Of a stretch of DNA of 64,000 bases, positions 1 through 14,400 are shown one piece after another. Every line of letters begins with the position of its first letter. Within the stretch, counting starts at the first letter, position 1. The notes under the pieces are model-generated. The model was not told where the DNA came from, searched no databases, and saw nothing but the letters and a program-made list of their open reading frames with translations. Source of the DNA: Promerops cafer (lineage: Eukaryota; Chordata; Aves; Passeriformes; Nectariniidae); contig VZSE01008770.1 in NCBI GenBank assembly GCA_013398275.1, forward strand, positions 454,264 to 518,263. Reading direction: 5' to 3'. The position numbers and the translations under genes were made by a program.

Positions 1-1274
1 ATCACAATCTCCTGAGTAAAAGGCATTAGACCACTAGAACAAGCCTTGCACAGCAAAAATGAACAAAAATATGCAAATACAACTTCAAATGAAAAGAAAC
101 TTGCAAATGCTGCTTTATTTAATTCTTACAATAGGGAGGCACTTTTACATTAAAAAAAGAAGTGTAGAGGTTTCATTATTAACTACAAAACCCTAAAATA
201 TTATTCCATGAAAAAAAAGAGAAATAGTGTCTGTGTGATGAAGTGATTGGTTTTTCCTTTAATTTCACTTCTATACAATTTATTACATTTAAACAAACAA
301 AACCTAAAAAAATCCCTAGAAAACAACAGCAGAAAAGGTCTTTTCTTCTGTTCCTGCAGGCCAGAAGCACTTAGAACGTTGATGACACTTTGCCTTGTGT
401 TCCTCATCTCTTACTTTCTGTGCTTGTTGTATGAGGCAGTCTGACCCAGGGCTTTCCAAGATTAATGGGTGCCACAGAGACAAAGGGATCATGTGATCAT
501 TTGATCTCAAAAGTCTCAATTCAGCTCTGCCTTGCATGCAAAACCTGCTTGTTTCAGGCAAGTTATTCTTCAAGTAAGACCTGCATGCAGTGTGTGTGTG
601 CTGGGATGGTGGAGGAGCAGGGAAGGATGACTGCAGGAAAGGATTTCCCCTCCATGCAGTCAGAACTCTAAGCTTGTTTTCCCTGCCATCCTAGAAAAGT
701 GTGACCTAGTATTAATGGCAATGAGCCCCTGGTTGTCAGCTTCTTGCTGGGCAGACTGGGAGGCTGTAATGGGGGAAAGTTGGGAGCAAATCCTGTGTTG
801 CACAGGGAAGTGAAGTTACCAGTAAGTTCAGCCAAAGCAATAGTAACACTGAAAGATGGGCTCAGATTCTGCAGCACTGCTGCACTAACCTTTGCATTTA
901 ACACTGGAAGAAACCTCACTGATGTCACTCAGAATACCCCTGGAGAAAGGCAGTCCTCCAAATGAATACTGTCACAATCCATCCTTCTGGACATACACTT
1001 GCACTTCAGTGTCTCAAGTGAAGACAGCAGAGCTGGGGTCAGGGATGCTGGCAGAGAGATGCCTCTGTGCTTGATGGATGAGAGGATGTACTTACACCTC
1101 ACAGCAATTCTCTTGCTATTTATTTGGTTTGGGGTTAACAAAACCACCAGGTGAGCTGCACAGGGAAGCTTCTGGTTGTGTGAAAATGAGCTTGCAAGTG
1201 GAAAGAACACTCAAAGGATGTTAAAGAAATATTGGAAATACTTGAAATCAGCACACCTGAGGAAAGCAATACTT
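1..1274. other. Region downstream of PROS1, no gene recognised
   Basis: Only short ORFs without recognisable domains occur here. Two minus-strand AATAAA hexamers (114-119 and 1119-1124) might extend the PROS1 3' UTR. I see no repeat family with certainty. Confidence 0.5.
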
Positions 1275-2309
1275 TTCTAATTACCTGTTGGTTTATTAAA
1301 GTTGGCTGAGCAGAATGTGGCTTTACATTCTGATGTTACTGGCAATTTTCAGGCTTTCAATGGCAGCAGGGCTCACAAATAAATCTGTTCTGGAGCTCTC
1401 TGAAGGCAAAGTTACCCTAAATAAAGGGACTTTGATGGGTCATCAGACTGTGCTTACGTTGAGCAGTGCTAGATTTGATGGAAGAAGTATTTGCTGCAAT
1501 TCCTTGGTTTTACTCAGCAAATTCCAGTTTGATGTCCTGTGATGCAGAGCTCCTTCCTTCAAGCCACTTCCTCTGTTTTTCAAAATTGCCTGGGGTGTAT
1601 TTTAACCCACTTCGAAAGTAAATGACCTGACCTGATCCAGAACTCTGTTTTCAAACTCTAATGCTGGGTGCTAAAGACAGACAAATTAAAGCTGGTCCAG
1701 TATAACCAAAACTGTTTTGAAAAACTGAGCTACTTAAAGAAACACTTCCATTTTGAAGTTGCTTTACCAGCATACGTACAACCTGTAAACATATTTACAG
1801 AGAGTTTGGGTTATAGATTCCAGGGTATTTTTTCCTTTACCAAAAGCACATATTAAAAAACCTGTAGAAATTTTTCTTTGCATGTTATGCTTGAAAAAGT
1901 TTAATAAGTCTGGTTTCATTTAGATTCTAATACATTAAAATTATTTGCAACTTGTAACTTTGTGCTGATATATGAAATATAAGATGTAAAATTCTTTCTA
2001 AACAGAAATTCCTAAACTTTCTCTCCAAGCTAAATATGTCAAAGGACATAGCATGGACATGGAAGATAAATCTAGCTTTAAGATTTCCCACTGATATATA
2101 AAAGAATGTTTTACAAAATTTTGATCTTGATTGTCTCTTTCCAGCTGAACAGAGAAGGTTTTTTTCCTCCATTCTATATTAAAAGGGAGAAAACCATGCT
2201 ACTGCTTACTTCCCTGGCACATCTTGCATAAAATAATGCAAGCTCCATTATGGCATGAGACTAATTACACAAATTCTATCTGAAAGAAAAAAAATTAAGA
2301 TCTGAGCAG
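1275..2309 (-). other. PROS1: Probable PROS1 3' UTR
   Basis: This AT-rich stretch follows the stop codon. On the minus strand the first AATAAA reached is at 1292-1297, about 1 kb from the stop, a length similar to the human 3' UTR. Further AATAAA copies at 1119-1124 and 114-119 could serve longer transcripts. The 3' end is inferred from these motifs alone. Confidence 0.5.
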
Positions 2310-2455
2310 TTACTGCATGATCAGTGGGCACGAGTGAGATCTGATGTCGTTGTGTTTGGAAATGGCTTCATCCAGATCCAGCTGTCTGCTGTTGACCTCC
2401 ACCTCCATGCAGCCATTATAAAAAGCAGTCACTGGTGTAGCACCCAGAGGAACAT
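2310..2455 (-). CDS. PROS1: PROS1 exon 15: C-terminus with stop codon
   Basis: Encodes DVPLGATPVTAFYNGCMEV, then QLDLDEAISKHNDIRSHSC, and stops after PLIMQ. Both cysteines of the final disulfide are present. The human tail after the last Cys (PSVWKKTKNS) is replaced by a shorter one. The stop TAA is at 2310-2312. Confidence 0.98.
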
Positions 2456-5400
2456 CTGCACAGGAACACATTTTGTTAGGCCAAGGCATGCAAATTCCTA
2501 TGGATTTTTCAGATCAGTCAAAACATGGGGAATACTCCACTCCCCATCCATTATTAAGTCATAGGAGAAAAGGAGCAATTTGGCAGGAAACACTTGAGCT
2601 CTCCTCCCTTTTCTTTAAGGCCAAGATCAAGTCAGCAAAGCTGAGAAAGGCCAGTAAAATGTTAAATATGCGTTAGAAGGCTGTTCCCATCCAGAAACCG
2701 AACTCAAGGAATGTTTTCCGTAGTAGCTTTTCCTGTAGTAACAACAGAGAACCAAGAGTTTGTTTCCTGAAGCCCACTGTTCTTGTCCTGAGCAACAAAC
2801 AGCTGTTTCTGGGCTTAGAGGTCACACAAAGAACTGTCTTGCTTTTGCCAGGAAGCTACTCTAGATTTAAATCTGCAGCTTCTCACTTGGGGCACCCCTG
2901 GGAACTTCATACATGTTCCTGCTTCCTCCCTGCTGCTTCCAAGTGAATTCTCTGTGAAAGACTCACTTTATCTGCTGCTCATTTAGGTATTGTTTGGCTT
3001 AGGGCAGCATCAGATCATGGATATGCTTCCAGGACGTTAAGCACAAAATCAAGCAGGCATTGCTCTCAAGTCTTAGGGTAGAACTGGCTTCTTACAAGGC
3101 AGACCTAATGCAAGAACCTTCAGCAACTAGAATGAGGGTGATTAAGAGCTGATCTCAAAAGCACCCTCTCTTTTTTCAGGTGTTAATCACCCTATACCTC
3201 CTTAGGAGATAGATTTGGTTATCTTAGGAACAAGAAACGCTGTTTTCTTGTGATTTTATTTTGCTGTAAGCTGAGGTATTGAACAAAGACTCCTGTAGAA
3301 TTGTTCTCTTCTGCTTTTTACCCCCAGCGAGGAAAACACTGCTGTCACAGAACCATGGAAGTTTCATTTAACCTGCACTGGTTGAGATGACATAACAGGG
3401 GAATACTCCCACCACTCTTACTAGTTTGTAGAAAGGGGTATCAAAAATGGGGACTTATAGTTTTCATGAAATGCATGGGGTTTTTGAATACAGAGCCTTG
3501 TTTTTTGGGGGTGTTTGTTTGTTTGTTTTATTGTGTTTATTTGCATGTTTAAGGTACTTTTTAAAACTTAAAACAGAGATGACAGAAAACTGAGATTAAG
3601 GAGCAGCAAGTAACTAATACTTGCTTTTTATCTCTTTGGAATGCCTGAATAATGCAAAACTCTTCATCCTTATGATGTTGATTTCTCTGTGACTGGCAGT
3701 GTACTATAAAAGAATCATTTAAGCATCACAAAGATGAAGAGGCCCAAGAAATGACTGGAATCTTAGTTACTGTGGCTCTGTTAAATGGCTGACTCACCTG
3801 TACTATACTGACTCATTCCTTGTCAATTCAAGACATGTCAGTCAAATTTGTAGCATTTTCTTAGGAACTGTGATTCATTCCCCATAAATAATAGAGGACA
3901 CAAAAAAGCTCTACCATTGGCAACATTGTAACCACAGAACATTTCTTCTAGCAATTTACAAGTTTTAATTCAGGTTTTGACTATTTCTCACCTGGGGCAA
4001 TGCTATTTTTCCTCTTGATTCAGCCTGAAGTCAAACTATTTATACAAAAATATGTGCACACTTCCTGGACAAAATAACCCTTGTGATAAGGATAATGTTA
4101 ACATTATGTCTTGATAATGTTAACTTGAAGCTTGCTTTGAACAAAATATTTGCTGTTTCAACACATTCTCTGTCTCATAAAGATTGCCAGTCATCTCTTG
4201 CCCTGAGTTTAATTGCTGAAACCATATTCCTGACTTCCCCTTCTGCACTTCTGATACTTGCATTATTTACGAATACTTGCTTTTTTCACATTTTTGATGC
4301 AGTTCCTCAATTGTGCCAGATGATGGCATTTCAGAAACGTGCAAATGCTCACCCAATCCAAAAATCAAGACATTTTCCAAATTCAAACCTCTAGAGAGCC
4401 ATGTCTTAACATCCAAATAATGCTACTGTTGAAAAGCTGGCTGTCTCCAAAGCTGAAATGACTGGAGAAAACAAGAGGCATTTGAGGGAAAAAACCATAA
4501 AAAAAAAAGAAAATTGTAGGCTGTTCCTAGCATAGGTAAGGCTGAATACAATCAGGCTTGTAGAAATAATCAAATTAATGAAAAGAAACAGGCCTCACCT
4601 GGCAGGCCACCCAGGTAGGTGACAACATTTGCCATCATTGCTTGATGCAGAGTTGAGAGTTGCTCGGAATTGCTTCTGTCTGTGTGTGAATCAACAGCCA
4701 GCTCAAGTTCCTGTTTGGTCACTAGAAGTCCAACCTGCACCTTTTTGGGGGTACATAACTTCTTTGATTCCAGCTGTGCAACAGTGATGTTCCCAATAGT
4801 CACAGTGATTTTCTAGATGGAAGAATGGTAGATCACCAAAGATGTCACATGTAACTTTAATAAATCATTATACTTGGTTCTGGTGCACTTTGTATTTGCA
4901 AGTAGAAGAAAATATTAAATACTGGTACCTTCAGCTGGAAAAGCTGCTGTGTAGCCATCACTTCTGATGATGAATGGCATTCTTAAATTTATAAGTGAGA
5001 ATGTTTCACAGGGAACAACTTTGGCTACAGTTCTGAGGTGAAATCCTGTTTCACCTACAGTTTTAAAGGTACCAAAGTGTTCACTACAGGCTCTTATTTT
5101 GGGAAAAAGCCTGGATCAGCCATGGTGTATAATTATGCTCTAGCTTGGGATGGCTGATGTAGAGGGATGTAAATGTAAACTTAAGGACAACACAATCTGT
5201 TTATAACTTGGAACTAACATGATGCCCTTACTGTATACACTGCTGTCATAGTTTCCTTTCTGCTCTGTGCATTTGTAAGGAAAGGTTAAAGAAAACATGA
5301 TGTAATGGATCTGAGCTTGGATTACATAATGTAATCTCACTGGCATGAGTGATTAGTGCTTAGTCACTGCAGCAGCAATCATTAATAGCGAGATATTTTC

Positions 5401-8400
5401 TGCACATTATCATATGGCCTAATTCTCTAAATATTGAAGCTACCAGCTCCACTGCAAGTGTGAGTAGCTTTTTTTTTTAGTTTGATTTTTCACCTGGCAG
5501 GTGCTAGGAGAAGGGTAAGATCACCTGTGAGTCAGAGGAGTTAGAGTCCACTATGGACAATGCAAGAGGCACTGTTTCATTAGAAACCAAGGCAAACATA
5601 ACGCCAGTGTCTGTGGATGGGCGAATAGTCAGAGTCACATTTATTAGCCAATCTTCAGCACTGTCAAGATTATCTGTTTTAAAGAGAATAATTGAAATTA
5701 GTAAATCCACCTGCTGATGAAAAATTAATATGGGGTTAAAAATTAGTATTTAATCTCCTCCCTACTGTGAAAAATTAGTGCTAATTTTTGAACTTACAGA
5801 AAGAACTATAATTCTAAAGAAACCCAAGCAAATAAAACAAAAAAAAGACCCCAGCTAACTTTTAATCCTGGATCTTCAATAGTGCCCAACCTTTGCAAAT
5901 GAACTTCTAAATGTAAAGCACTCCAGAAACTGAACAGATGACACTATTGTGATCAGAATTCTCATTCAAGCAAATTCCCAACAGAAGTTAAGGGAATCAC
6001 CGGTGGATGCAGAAGTGTATAGCTTAGTTTGTGTGCCTTTTTCTATTTTCTTTCTTTTAAAATTTCATCAGTTCCATCACCAGTCCAACAAAAAACACAG
6101 GGATAGAAAAATACTTACTGTAGTTTATCTGGAATGCTGCCATTCCAGTGCCAGGGTAGAAGGATCCTTTCCCCACTGCTACTAAACAGTGTTTGCTTTG
6201 TTTTTCTTGAATAACTTCGTTTACTCCTGAATGTCCCTGGTTCATCAGGTTCCAGGCCCGGATACAACCATCCAGCCGAGGGTTAATCTGTAGCAGAATG
6301 ACAGCATTGGGGGGTTTGACTCCAAAGTTGGTTTTAAAATGTTAATAATGAGACATTATTTTACCTATCAGCTTATTTCTATGTGGTCCATTCCAGTCTT
6401 ATCAATGCCATAGGTTACAGCAGTGATGCTGGGAGAAAACTAAGTGGCAGGTATTTGGTATCTCAACCTTCAAAAGGTAGTTCTGGTTTAACATTCCCAC
6501 TTTGCTGCCAGGGATCTGGACAAAAAGAGATTACTTCCACTTTTAAACCTTGTGTTGTGACCTAGACAAAAGGACAGCAGATTTTCTGTAGCTGAAAGAA
6601 AATGATCACTAGCAATGCTCCTTGTTCAAGGCTTTATCTTTATACCAAGGTACAAAGAAATTTCTGGAATTGTTTTCTATTGGATAAAGGGATGTTATTG
6701 TATTGTTCCATCATTTTTCTCTCTGCTTTGCTTTTGAGTAAAATTCATTTTTTTAAGTTTTTTTTTTTTAAGAAAATCTAAACTCTCTGTTGATATTGCC
6801 AATTAGTTTGAAGGCTCCTGGACTTCAAACAGTTGCAACAACTTGACTGTAGCCATTCTTGAGGCTGGGAGACTGAAACAATCATGGCCTTGTCCAGCCT
6901 GGGCTGTTGTAACACCTTGTAAAAACGAAAGCTCACTGTGCTGCCTGCACAGTGAATGCTGCACTTATTTAGAGCTTAGCAAAAGCCAGGACCAGGACAT
7001 GAATCACCCTGAAATGCACTCTCAGCAGCAGCAGTGGTGGTGATTTAGGGAATCTTAAAGCTATTTTAGGAAATAGGCTACAGAATCCTCAAAGATTAGA
7101 CCAGAAGTGCTGTGTTTTTACAAGTGAAGCCTTACTGAAGGCAGACTGAAAAGCTTCAGACATGTTTATTTTCAAAACAGTGGTTTAATAACCACATCTT
7201 CATTTTCTAAACAGCTTCCATGCCAGGCTTGCTTCTTCTGTGACTCCCAGGAGTACAAAACTGAACAGAGCATGATCAATCAATATCAGTCTTATTATCA
7301 TTTAATTACCTGTTTAACAAGAGCACCGCCTACTCTGCGAGGTAATCCTGCAATGTACACCTTGGTTTCCAAGAAACCCTGGGATTGTTTAAACAGAGTT
7401 CCTGGGCTGTTAATACTCATCACAGCCTCTTTAGCTATTTTTACACTGATGCTGTGTTCTAGTTCTTCAACTGATACCTGGAATAAAATACAAATAATTA
7501 TATATACACACATACAAAATTGTAGAAGATATTGAATTTTTAAAATATATTTTTTAATAATTACATAAGCCTGAAGCATGACTAATGTTTCTTTAAATAT
7601 CTACCTTGTAAAAGAGTTTTAGTGCAGTCACTATTTAAATTGTATTTAAACTTGATGCAGGACAGCTGTCCATATCTAGGGTCATTCACAGGAGAGTAAC
7701 AAACAAAATCCAACTGACATTAAAAATTTGGTGTGCTCTATAGATTGTGTAAGTGAGAAAGTCTTATCTCAGGTATGAAGGCTTGAAAAGCAAGATGGAT
7801 TTTTGGTCTAGCAGATGTAAAACTTGCTCTAAACACAAAGTATCCAATAACTGGGCACTTGACCACGCAGTCACAGTTTTGAATATTCTGCCATTTTCCT
7901 GTTCATGTTGAAAATTAATAATTGCTATGTTGATAGCTAGAGGTAATTATCTTTTCCTCTATTGTTAAAAGGTAGCAGAATTTCCTGATGCAAGTCATTC
8001 CTGTACATTTCTTAGTTGATTTTTAAATCTGGGGTTTGAGTGCATCCTTTTAAGCCTTTAGTAGTTGCTCAGTTTCTCCCTACTTTATTTATCAGTGTCT
8101 TCCCACAGTGAGTAAGAGGAAGGGAATGGGAGAAGAAAATCCAACTCACTATATGCCACAGTCCATCATTAATGGCCTTGCCTCCACTGGTGACTTTTGT
8201 TCCAAACTCATTCTTGAACTGAATCTCAATCTTTCCATCCCGAAGAGCAAGCAAGATCCATGCTGAGTTGTCCAGGGACTCTGCATACAGGATAACCCCC
8301 TCTGCGTCGTACGTCCGGAAATCAAACTCTGCTGTAAATCTGAGTTGTGGAGAAGGAATCTTAATAAGAAGACAGGAAAGGTGAAATACTGTACAGCCTA

Positions 8401-11400
8401 GGATAACTCATTAGTAGGGTTAGAGAAAGGTTCATAGATAATAACTTTTGGTGTCTCTGTATCTGAGAAGTTGTGATTTTTTGCACATTTAGTCAAAAGC
8501 AGAATGGAACATAAGCCTTGTTTGCTCAAATCCAGTGGGAAGTTTTCAGGTTAACACCCTGACCTGGGATCTGAAAGAACCTTGGTGCAGTTTCCAAATT
8601 CACTCTAAGCTTTACTTGTGAAGGATATCCCACTCCCCCGAGTAAGAAGAGAGATGTAATTAATATTCCTATTGCATTTAGTAGGGATTCAATGCAGACA
8701 ATATAGAAGATCTATGATGTGCTTCAGTACAGCTGGGCTGCCAAGTGTTGTCCTGAAAGAATTATAACCTAGAAATTCGCTCTGCCTTTTATATGCCATT
8801 CTCTCATTTGAGGATTTGTTGGCTGGATCTAGGTTGAATGTGTGTGTGTAGCAAAATTAGGATTTATTGTGCAGTGGAAGAGGGGAGAGTAGAAGCAGAG
8901 TAAGAAAGGAGAACGCAAAGCATTTGGAAGCTGGGGTTTGCCAAGACAGCTGTAACTCAGAGCTGAGGTCGCTGTCCCTCGCAGTGCTGCTCTGTGTCCC
9001 CTAGATGGGGCTGTCCCTCGCCAGACGCGCCCAAAACTGCTCTGTGTTTACCCCAGACTTCAAACATTTATCATCTCTGAAAGCTCTTCCAGGACAGCAT
9101 TAGTGCCCGGTCAACTCGGAACAGCGGCAGAGGACAGAGTTCTCAGTATTTATGCCCATCTGTACGGTTCTGAGGCTCTGGGGATCACCAGCTCAACAGC
9201 TGCTGCTGCTGTCACCTTCCAGTTGTTTGGTCGCCAAGTCAGGGAGCGCTGCGATTTCGGCTGCTGCAGCAAAGAACTCCGAGAGCAATAAAGGGGTCAG
9301 TGCCACGGGCAATCGCTCTGGCAGCTGTAAAGGAAATCATCCAGCTGTGCCCTAGACAAGGTACTGTGCTCTGTGAGTGTCCTTGGAACACTGTGTGTGT
9401 GAAAGGAAGCCCAGGGAGGGGCAGGGGGGCAATGGCCTGATTTTGTTGCTCAGCAGGATGGGCAGAGAGTGTCTCAGCTTCTACCCGGAGCAGGGGTGAA
9501 GCAGCAGCAGTATCCAAACTAAAGCCGTTCCCATGTATAACTGGAAGTGATACTGTAACCATTTTCATATAACTTCTGAATTTTATATTGATAATTCTAA
9601 ATGCCTTCCTGTTTATTCATTCATTTATCATATAAAGGTATCTTATCCAAGGGGGAGATGGTGATAAAATTTAGGCATGCAATGAATTCTTCCTAAACCC
9701 TCAGAAACTTAATGGAAACAAATGTCTGTCATTCCAGCACATACTTTTATCAATAGCAAATGCTTACCTTGTGACATTTGGCAGTTTGAACTTTAAGTAG
9801 AGAACGGGAATTCCTATAAATTGCTCTGCCAGGTAAAGCAGTTGATAATTCTTTTCCAGATTCAGTGGGATACACTCAGTAACAGACTGAAAATGGTAGA
9901 GAAAAAAAAGCTGTTAATGCATTGTGATAGCTTATGAAGCAACTCCTGCTGCTGCCTGCTAGCCTTTTTTATTTTTAAAGTAATGGCTTACCTCTGGGGT
10001 TTTTTGGCTTTTTAAAACTTGAATACCTATGTACAAATGTAATGGTGTGGTTTTGCTTTTGCTTGAAACATTCATTATTTAAACTGCTGGAGGATAATCC
10101 AGGTTGACACACAGTTCTGGTGGATTGAAACTAATATTTAAATATTTAGTTCTTGAATTAAGAATTCCAATCTTCCATCAGGCACTTTTCTTTCACCAGG
10201 GATATATGACACCCACCTGCTAGGGAGCTACCAAGCTCCGTTATTAAAGTTCTGCAGAATCTAAACGTGCTCAGGTGTTAGAAGGGAATGGACCAGAGCT
10301 GTATCTTGGGAAGACTGTGTTAAAGAGAAATTAAAGAATCACAGTGCTTATGGACAAGTAGGAGCCTCAAAGTCTCTTTGATCAAACTTGAATCCCTCAA
10401 AACATTCTGTGACTGTCTTCTATTCTGACTTTGCTATTCCTGATGCAGCACTTCCATTAAATGGTACAGGTGCTCTTCTTGAATTTTATGGCTACTTCAT
10501 TTTATGCCTGCCTGTGTCACTAGTCTTTAGATTGAATACATTTTCAGCTAACTGAACTTTTTTCCTTCAATTAAAAGACGTGAAACTAACTTCCAGATAG
10601 AGAATTAATCACTTTTGAACAACAGTACTGAAAATAAGAGCATCTTCCAGCCTCATTACACCTCACCATTTCAAGGATGAGCAAAATGAAATAGAATGAC
10701 TGCCAAGTCCTGTTCATTAAATTTCAGAAAGTACAAACAAGATCTAATACACAGATCCTGGAACTTGTGTCAGATCTTGTTCCTGCAGTTTAAGCCAAAT
10801 TTTGTTATACTCTGTTAGAAGTGTTTTATTCTTGTTAGAAGTGTTTTATTGTTGGCAGTTATCTGAGCTCACTTCACATGACATCTCAGACTGCCTGAAC
10901 TTTTCAAAGTATACAGAGAACCACTTACAAAAAAACCCTTGGACTTCATTCCTTGAATCCCGATCCTCTGGAGTTTCAAACTTTCTGCTCCTAAGAAGTG
11001 TAAATTTTCAAACTGATCAAGAGCAGCCTATTTTGGCTGCAAGATGTTCTCCAATTGGCAAGTATTACTGAGTGCTTTTCCTTAAGCTATGGCAGATGAG
11101 AACTGTGGAAAACAATCCAGGGTTTCTTTTCAATCCAAACAGAGAAATTCTGAAACAGTGAGCAAAAACTTTTGCACAGCCTAAGGAAAACTTGGGAACA
11201 TATGGATAAAAGGAACATTCTGTCTCTGAGTAGGCTGAACAGGAATTATTTGTTTGATAGGAGAAAGCTGAGGCTTATTTTGGAAGCAGCAGGGAGTAAA
11301 GATGCCTGGCTAAAGCAAGCTGCTTTTGACAGGACTCCTGTAAATGAGCATGCATGAACTGAATGGCATCCAAATCCCTGCTGCTTTGTGAGCCAAACCA

Positions 11401-14400
11401 TAGATCAGAATCCCCAGCATTTTCTCAGAAATTTTGAATCAGTTCTCAAATTGCTTCCTATTTTCCTTAATCTAAGCTATCCTCTCATCAAGAAATACCA
11501 AACTTTGTGATTTTTCACATGGAATTGTACATAGCACAGTTTTACCTCACAATTCTTCATATCCTTAGAGAGCTTGAACCCTTTCTTGCCATCACAATAG
11601 CAGCTGTAACTTCCTGGTGAGTTCACACAGAGTTGAGCACAAATATTTTCAGCACATTCATCAATATCTAGGGGAAATTGAAGTGGACAGATTTTTTTTC
11701 ATGGCACGGACTGAAAACTAACACAAATTAATGGAATAGAAGACAAGAGAGGTTCTCTGGGATAACATGAATCCAAAAGGTGATTTAGTAATCTGATAGA
11801 GGCCTGGAGTGCAGAGCTGGAGACAATTTGGTCTGATTTCTGAGGCACAAGGTGGCTGAAGAGTGAGAGACCTCATAAATTGCTACCACAGGTGGCACAA
11901 ATCCCATTCTGGGTCAGTTCTCTTCCTTTCCTTGTAAGACATGATGAGAGCTCAGATTATTGAAAGTATATATCTTCAATATATGAAGAAAGGATGTGCT
12001 TTATTAATAAAAATACCTCTTAAAATAACATACAATAATCTCATAATGCCTAAGTTTCAGACAGCATCTACTTGTGGAGAAGAATAGCCTGATTTGAGCT
12101 GTGATTTAAGCTAAATTAACTAAAAGCACTTCATTTTGTATTTAGTAGGTTGTGCAAAATAAGTAATTGAGAAATGAAAGGCTGTTTAAATGGCCAGTGT
12201 AAATTTTACATCTCTAATAATGAAACAAAACCTCTCCTTGACAAGAGACTTCAATGAGGGTGATTTTGGCTTCAGATTAAAGCAACTGCAACACTTATTC
12301 TGAAACAAATAGCCCTTCTAGTGGGAAGACAATTTTGTACCAATGCATGCATTTAAATCTGGGGGTTTTTAGGACTAAAATAATTTTCTTTTTTTTTTTT
12401 TTGCTGTTGCTTGGAGGAAGAGAGGTCAGGAAAAAGATAACAAACCCTATTCTCTTCTTCAGTCTAATAGTATCTGTCATCATAGAGATAGCTGTGCATA
12501 AATGTATGTAAATTCAATTTTCCTAATAAGCATAATTGAATTTAGCCACCTACAAGCAATACAACAATGAAAAGCTCATGTCATTTAGTATTTCTGTAAG
12601 ACTACATTCCTGTCAGGCTGCACAATCCTGTCCTTAGACAGGATTTGGTGACTCATTTAATGTGGTTACAACAAGGTCTAAAAGCTTAGCAGCATAATCC
12701 TCCTGCTAGGGAGGTAAGACTTTCCCTGCTGGAATGTTGTCATCTTGCAACCTCCTGAATCCATGTCCCAGTAGAAACACAACACTTACGTGGGTTGCAT
12801 CAAATTGAATTTATCTGAAGGAAACCCTAAGAGGAGTAAGAATTAATTACTGTGAAGTTTTTCTCACTTTGGTGCGTGCAGGAACAGAAATTTGTCAGTA
12901 GTGTTTTAATCCCATGGTGACTGGACAAAGAGCTGACACCTGGATGTGTAATCACTGCCACTGTGCAGAGCTTTGTCACAAGAGACCTGAAGGAAAAGCC
13001 ATGGAGCAAAAGGTTCATGGCCACCAGGAAGCTGATTTGTGTCCTTTTGAGCAGTAATATAAGGCACCTTTTAAAATAAAAACTAATCACTGATAGATTT
13101 TCCTTAAACTGACAGTGTAGATGATTTGTCTTCATTGTAAAACTCTTAAGAGCTTTCCTATCTGTTTACAACTGAAATTTAATTTCTGATGTGCAGTAAA
13201 CAGAAATTTTAACAAGCAGAGAGAAATAAAACATATTCTAAGACAAATATGTAAATACTTCCAACACTGGAGAAGTTATGTTCTTTGTACGAGTGGCTTG
13301 TTGCTACTTCACTGCTAGCTATCAATACTTTTCAACTTTGCTATAACTGTTACAGAACTTTGGAAATTTTTAGTTCCAGATTTTCATTTCAGGAAGGATT
13401 CTTTTGGAGCAGCTCCTTTTTTTCCACAGTTCTTTCTCTGGATATTTAGGAATAGTTTTATTTGACATTTGAGGTCTTTATAAAAAAAAACTTTTAAAAA
13501 ATCTTTTGAGAACTGCCACACTGTCATGTAATACAGCCTGACAACCTAACAAACAATTAATTTAATAAAGACTATGAAGATTGAGAAACATTAGATGAGG
13601 AGCTGAGTATAGCAGTGGATTAAAAAAAGGGGAGGGCGAAGATGGAAGATATGAAAAAGGGGGAGCTGGGGGCAAAGACCCACCTTCGCAGTTCTTGGAA
13701 GTTGAATTATATGTGTAGCCTTCTGGACATTCACACTCATATCTCCCCTGGGTGTTTTTACAGGTGGCTGTCCCGCAGATGTTTGGATGTAGCACACATT
13801 CATTTATATCTAGAAACACAAACAAGTTATTAAAAAACAACTCCCACTCTTGCACGCCATTTCTCTTCCCAGCCTTATCCAACACTGTGCAAACCGAGTG
13901 AGGTTGGCAGATTTTCTTGGTAGCTCGACCATGCTGTCACAGCAGACTAGAGCTACAGCCAGAAAGATTCCCAGAGGGCTGTAAAAGACACTTCTGAATG
14001 CCCCCAGTGAAAAAATTCTCTGCCTGCCTACCTTTCCCATCCCTTCATGCCTTCTGTGGGCAACAGGGAAATAGATGCATGTCTAGGAAGGCAGAGAGAG
14101 AAACAGGCTGCAGATTTCCCATAAGCTAAACCAGACTGCATAGTAAAATTCCATCTTAGAAAAAGACATCCAGAATGACAAGAGATAATCCAATCAGAGG
14201 TTCTTCCATGCTACAATCAATGTCAGTTTTCTTTTAATTGGCTATGCTGAGAGGTATTGAAGTCCCTCACTGTCTCTCTATCCCTCAAACAATTTTAATG
14301 TCTATCTTCTGTCTCATTTCCAATTTGTCAATGTCATTTTCCCAATGCAGATGTGACAACAGGATTCAAGGTATAGTATCAATCTTACTAAGTGTCTTTG

